The position numbers and the translations under genes were made by a program. From CAMEON01 sp045643785 (lineage in GTDB: Bacteria > Bacillota > Clostridia > Oscillospirales > CAG-272): 64,000 nucleotides of DNA. Location of the stretch: NCBI GenBank assembly GCA_045643785.1, contig JAZRFR010000257.1, forward strand, positions 1 to 64,000, in the 5' to 3' direction. The notes beneath the pieces were generated by a model that was not told the origin of the DNA, ran no database searches, and saw only the letters and a list, made by a program, of their open reading frames with translations. Of this stretch, positions 61,115 to 64,000 are shown piece after piece (positions within the stretch are counted from its first letter, which is position 1; each line of letters opens with the position of its first letter).

Positions 61115-62952
61115 GCGCGCTCACCTCCCATCTTATTGGCCCCGCAGCCCGAGCAGTTCTCACGGCAGTTGGGGGTGGTGTTCCCCTCATGAGCCTTGGC
61201 GTTTTCTCTCTGCAGGAATTTCTTGGTCACGCCGCAGTCGATGATATCCCAAGGCAGGACTTCATCCAGACCGTAGCGGCGGTTGGCATAGAAAGCGGGA
61301 TCGATGCCGGTTTCAGCAAAGATCTCCATCCACCCCTCATAGTTGAAGAACTCCGACCAAGCTTCGAACTTATAGCCACGGCGGCAGGCCTCTTCCAGAG
61401 CGGGAGCGAGGCGGCGGTCACCGCGGGCAAAGACTGCCTCCAGATGGCAGGTCTTGGCGTTGTGGTAGTTATACTTCACGCGGCGGTCGTGGACGCAGGA
61501 GCCCACGAAGGCCTGCTTGCGCTCCATTTCCTCCAGGGTATCCTGAGGCTCCCACTGGAAGGGGGTGAAGGGCTTGGGGATGAAGGGGGACACGCTGATG
61601 GTAACCTGGGCGTGCTGACCCTTGCGGCGGTTGGGATTCTGGTAGTAGGCGGACACCACGCGGTGGGCCAACTCGGGAATTTCCGCCAGATCCTCGTCGG
61701 TCTCGGTGGGGTGACCCTGCATGAAGTAGAGCTTCACTTGATTCTTGCCCACGTCGAAGGCCACGTTGACGGCGCGCATGAGATCCTCCTCGTAGAGGTT
61801 CTTGTTGATAACGTCGCGGAGGCGCTGGGAGCCTGCCTCGGGGGCAAAGGTGATGGTGGAATTGCGGATGGAGGCCACCTTATCCATGAGCTCGCGGGTG
61901 AAGGAGTCGGCGCGCAGAGAGGGCAGGGACAGGCTGACCATGTTGGGGTTCGACCAGGACAGCAGGCTGTCGGTCAGCTCGTTTACCTTGGTGTAGTCGC
62001 TGATGGACAGGGAGGACAAGGACATTTCCTCATAGCCCGAGGACTCGAAGATGGCGCGGCACTGGCAGTCTACCACCTCGGGAGACTTTTCCCGGACGGG
62101 GCGGTAGACCATACCTGCCTGGCAGAAGCGGCAGCCGCGGATACAGCCGCGACCCACCTCTACGGTGATGCGATCCTGCACCGTCTCGATGTAGGGCATG
62201 ACCACCTTATCGGGGAAAGGCGTCTTGTCCAGATCCTCCACGATGCGCTTAGTGACCGTCTTGGGAATATCGTCGTATACGGGGGTGTAGGCGGCCACAG
62301 TGCCGTCTTCGTTGTAGGTGACGGTGTAGAGAGAGGGGACGTACACACCTCGGATGGTACGGGCGGCCTCATGCAGGAAGGCGGCGCGGGTATAGGTTCC
62401 CTCGTCCTTCATCTTGATATAGAGGCGGACGATCTCGGGGAGCATTTCCTCGCCCTCACCGATATTGAAGAGGTCGAAGAAGTCAGCCACGGGCTCGGGG
62501 TTATAGGAACAGGGGCCGCCGCCGATGACCAGAGGACAATCCTCACCGCGGTCTGCCGCACGCAGGGGGATCTTCGAAAGCTCCAGCATATTCAGCACGG
62601 TGGTGTAGCACATTTCGTACTGGAGGGTAAAGCCCAGGAAATCGAAATCGGCAACGGGGTCGCCGCTCTCCAGACAGGTAAGGGGCACGTTCTGCTCCTT
62701 CATCTTCTCCTGCATATCCACCCAGGGGGCGTAGGTGCGCTCGCACCAGATGTCATCGTGGAGGTTGAGGCAATGGTAGAGGATGCGGACGCCCAGGTTG
62801 GACATACCGATCTCGTAGGAATCGGGGAAAGCAAAGGCAAAGCGTGCCTTGACCGTGTTCTTGTCCTTGATGATCTGACCGTACTCACCGCCCGCGTAGC
62901 GACCGGGACGGGAGACAGAGGTCAGAAGCATGCGTTTTTCGTTTTGGTTCAT
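61093..62952 (-). CDS. B12-binding-type radical SAM protein (TIGR03960 type)
   Basis: A 619-residue protein. The cobalamin-binding-like N-terminal region (about 1-200) is followed by a radical-SAM barrel with the cluster motif C-I-R-G-C-R-F-C (CxxxCxxC, about residue 270). The C-terminus holds C-R-E-N-C-S-G-C-G and C-C-P. It is encoded directly before, and overlaps, the DUF2344 gene, as in many Firmicutes. In many relatives the RNase G gene and rplU follow; here they do not. Confidence 0.9.
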   Translation of the reverse strand: MNQNEKRMLLTSVSRPGRYAGGEYGQIIKDKNTVKARFAFAFPDSYEIGMSNLGVRILYHCLNLHDDIWCERTYAPWVDMQEKMKEQNVPLTCLESGDPVADFDFLGFTLQYEMCYTTVLNMLELSKIPLRAADRGEDCPLVIGGGPCSYNPEPVADFFDLFNIGEGEEMLPEIVRLYIKMKDEGTYTRAAFLHEAARTIRGVYVPSLYTVTYNEDGTVAAYTPVYDDIPKTVTKRIVEDLDKTPFPDKVVMPYIETVQDRITVEVGRGCIRGCRFCQAGMVYRPVREKSPEVVDCQCRAIFESSGYEEMSLSSLSISDYTKVNELTDSLLSWSNPNMVSLSLPSLRADSFTRELMDKVASIRNSTITFAPEAGSQRLRDVINKNLYEEDLMRAVNVAFDVGKNQVKLYFMQGHPTETDEDLAEIPELAHRVVSAYYQNPNRRKGQHAQVTISVSPFIPKPFTPFQWEPQDTLEEMERKQAFVGSCVHDRRVKYNYHNAKTCHLEAVFARGDRRLAPALEEACRRGYKFEAWSEFFNYEGWMEIFAETGIDPAFYANRRYGLDEVLPWDIIDCGVTKKFLQRENAKAHEGNTTPNCRENCSGCGANKMGGERACCPKKN

Positions 62953-62982
62953 GATATGAGATAATTCCTTATTGATGTAGTG

Positions 62983-64000
62983 TCATGGGTTTTTGTTTTT
63001 TTCGGGTTTCGCTTCGGTATTGGAAGCGGTTTTCGCTGTTTCAGGCTCGGCAGACAGGCTTCCCACCGTAGCGTAGCTCACGGCAAGCATACTGCCCATA
63101 CCCAAAAGCTGCCACAGGGTCAAGATCCCCGAGGACAGTAAGGCGATTCCGCCAAGGCTGACGGCCAACGCCGACAGACCGACCGAGGCGAGCAGGCCAA
63201 GCCAGCTGATCAGGTGCGCTTTCCGATAGGCGCGCTTCATTTTCCGACAGGCGATCAGCGGTTGGAGAAGGTCCAGGCTTCGTCCGGTCACGATCAATCC
63301 ACCGGAGCAGATCTCGCGGATGGGCTCGTATTCGGCAGGGCGAAGCACTTCGATGGGAGTGCGGCGACGCAAACGGTTGATTCCCTCCATATCGGTATCC
63401 ACGAGGGGATCAAAGGAGGACAGCGACACGCGGTATCCCATATCCGACAGGATCATGGCCGTTTTCGCAAAGGTGCGTCCCACTCGGTATTCAACGGCGT
63501 ACGCCAGATGGAAATTCCGATTGAACGCAACGTACAGCACGTGGCTTCCCGCGCTCTTCTTATACCGTTGCTCCATACCGATCTTGGGCAATCGGATGCC
63601 CCGATGGGTCAAAGCCTCGTGGGAGCCCATCATGATCTCGGTGGTGCGCTCAGTCTCATCGTCCATCAGGTATAGACGAACATATTCATTTTGGATCTCG
63701 GCAATATCGATCCGATAGCCGTCCAGACTCCGATTCTGGAGAGTCGGCTCCACGGCGAGAGGGGTGTCCAGCAAACGGAAGATCACGTCTGCCGTACGGC
63801 GGCTGTCCGCGGAATCGTCGTCGCCACGCAACGTAACGTCCTTTCGGTACAGTGCCTTCAGCGCGTGACCGTCGGCAAAGATAACGTGCGCGGATTGTTT
63901 GCCTGCGTATTCCACGGGAGCTGCCGTGCCGATCACAGCCGCCCCTTTGTTTTCCAGGATGCCGTTAGCACGGAACAGCGGAAGCGTCAGGGCCACGATA
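62983..64000 (-). CDS. P-type-ATPase-like protein lacking catalytic motifs (partial at window edge)
   Basis: The frame stays open to the window edge (the codon before GTG 63996 is Ile), so the N-terminus is outside. The visible 338 residues (numbered from GTG 63996) line up with the C-terminal half of P-type transport ATPases: A-L-T-L-P-L...N-K-G-A-A-V-I-G, a phosphorylation-site position reading V-I-F-A-D-G-H instead of D-K-T-G-T (residues 38-44), a hinge position reading S-L-S-S-F-D-P instead of T-G-D, and two hydrophobic segments (about 263-290 and 292-313). It may be a pseudo-ATPase or a divergent HAD-type regulator. Tail is Lys/Pro/Glu-rich. Confidence 0.6.
   Translation of the reverse strand, partial: IVALTLPLFRANGILENKGAAVIGTAAPVEYAGKQSAHVIFADGHALKALYRKDVTLRGDDDSADSRRTADVIFRLLDTPLAVEPTLQNRSLDGYRIDIAEIQNEYVRLYLMDDETERTTEIMMGSHEALTHRGIRLPKIGMEQRYKKSAGSHVLYVAFNRNFHLAYAVEYRVGRTFAKTAMILSDMGYRVSLSSFDPLVDTDMEGINRLRRRTPIEVLRPAEYEPIREICSGGLIVTGRSLDLLQPLIACRKMKRAYRKAHLISWLGLLASVGLSALAVSLGGIALLSSGILTLWQLLGMGSMLAVSYATVGSLSAEPETAKTASNTEAKPEKNKNP

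Noticed and set aside
61189..62964. Plus-strand open frame of about 591 codons opposite the radical SAM gene
   Set aside because: It is a mirror of the real gene; it is rich in His, Gly and Val, as expected for antisense translation, and has no motif.
1..64000. CRISPR arrays, insertion sequences and phage genes
   Set aside because: No regularly spaced repeats, transposase, integrase, terminase or capsid-type proteins were seen. Protein repeats are limited to T-E-A-P-type linkers.

Overview
The window looks like a chromosome segment from a spore-forming, Gram-positive-type Clostridia (Bacillota), probably from an anaerobic gut or rumen habitat. The grounds are: a PolC-type replicative polymerase, a forespore sigma-G gene, WhiA, McsA/McsB/ClpC, a BofC-like protein, the MEP isoprenoid pathway, ECF-type transport, many lipobox lipoproteins, secreted glycosidases and radical-SAM/Fe-S oxidoreductases. 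Housekeeping promoters are easy to read: TTGACA-like and TATAAT-like boxes 16-17 bp apart, often with a TG extension. No phage, insertion sequence, CRISPR array or rRNA gene is seen. There is one tRNA gene, tRNA-Thr(CGT).

Layout. 0-2.4 kb: a lipoprotein, rsmA and tRNA-Thr. 2.4-4.8 kb (minus): two paralogous SIS-domain genes and a BadF/NagK-type sugar kinase. 5.0-7.7 kb (plus): HAD phosphatase, murB, whiA. 7.8-12.9 kb: a ferredoxin-tailed aldo/keto reductase divergent from an overlapping three-gene redox operon (OYE, SDR, FAD flavoprotein). 12.9-16 kb (minus): GH36 alpha-galactosidase lipoprotein and an NPCBM surface protein. 16.2-17.1 kb: an AT-richer patch with a lipoprotein and a frameshifted secreted peptide gene. 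17.3-22.4 kb (plus): DUF951, YfhO, ruvAB. 22.5-38.3 kb (minus): the long array pyrH-frr-uppS-cdsA-dxr-rseP-ispG-polC, followed by DUF1643, a 1,096-residue GH42-like lipoprotein and an endonuclease/phosphatase-family enzyme. 38.4-44.5 kb (minus): beta-propeller glycosidase-like protein, SDR, VUT transporter, sigG flanked by REP-like palindromes, nagB, DUF1385. 44.7-48.8 kb (plus): mcsA-mcsB-clpC. 48.8-64 kb (mostly minus): a 1,264-residue surface glycosidase-like protein, small envelope proteins, PBP1A, a BofC-like gene (plus), zinc ribbon, sigma factor, ecfA-ecfT, a radical-SAM pair, and a P-type-ATPase-like protein cut by the window edge.

How the parts fit. Carbohydrate use is a theme: alpha-galactosidase, three further glycosidase-like proteins, nagB, and the SIS/kinase operon for amino-sugar or sugar-phosphate handling. 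Envelope building is the second theme (murB, uppS, cdsA, YfhO, PBP1A). Sporulation is the third (sigG, whiA, BofC-like gene, candidate sigma-F/G promoters).

The most unusual signals are: (1) an McsB homologue in which Asn replaces the catalytic Cys and other key residues are lost, with no ctsR in the operon; (2) a shared Gly-Cys-Gly + transmembrane + basic C-terminal signal on two otherwise unrelated secreted proteins, suggestive of an undescribed sorting or lipidation system; (3) a P-type-ATPase-like protein lacking both DKTGT and TGD; (4) the OYE-SDR-flavoprotein operon; (5) a one-base defect in an A-tract that separates a perfect signal peptide from its gene.
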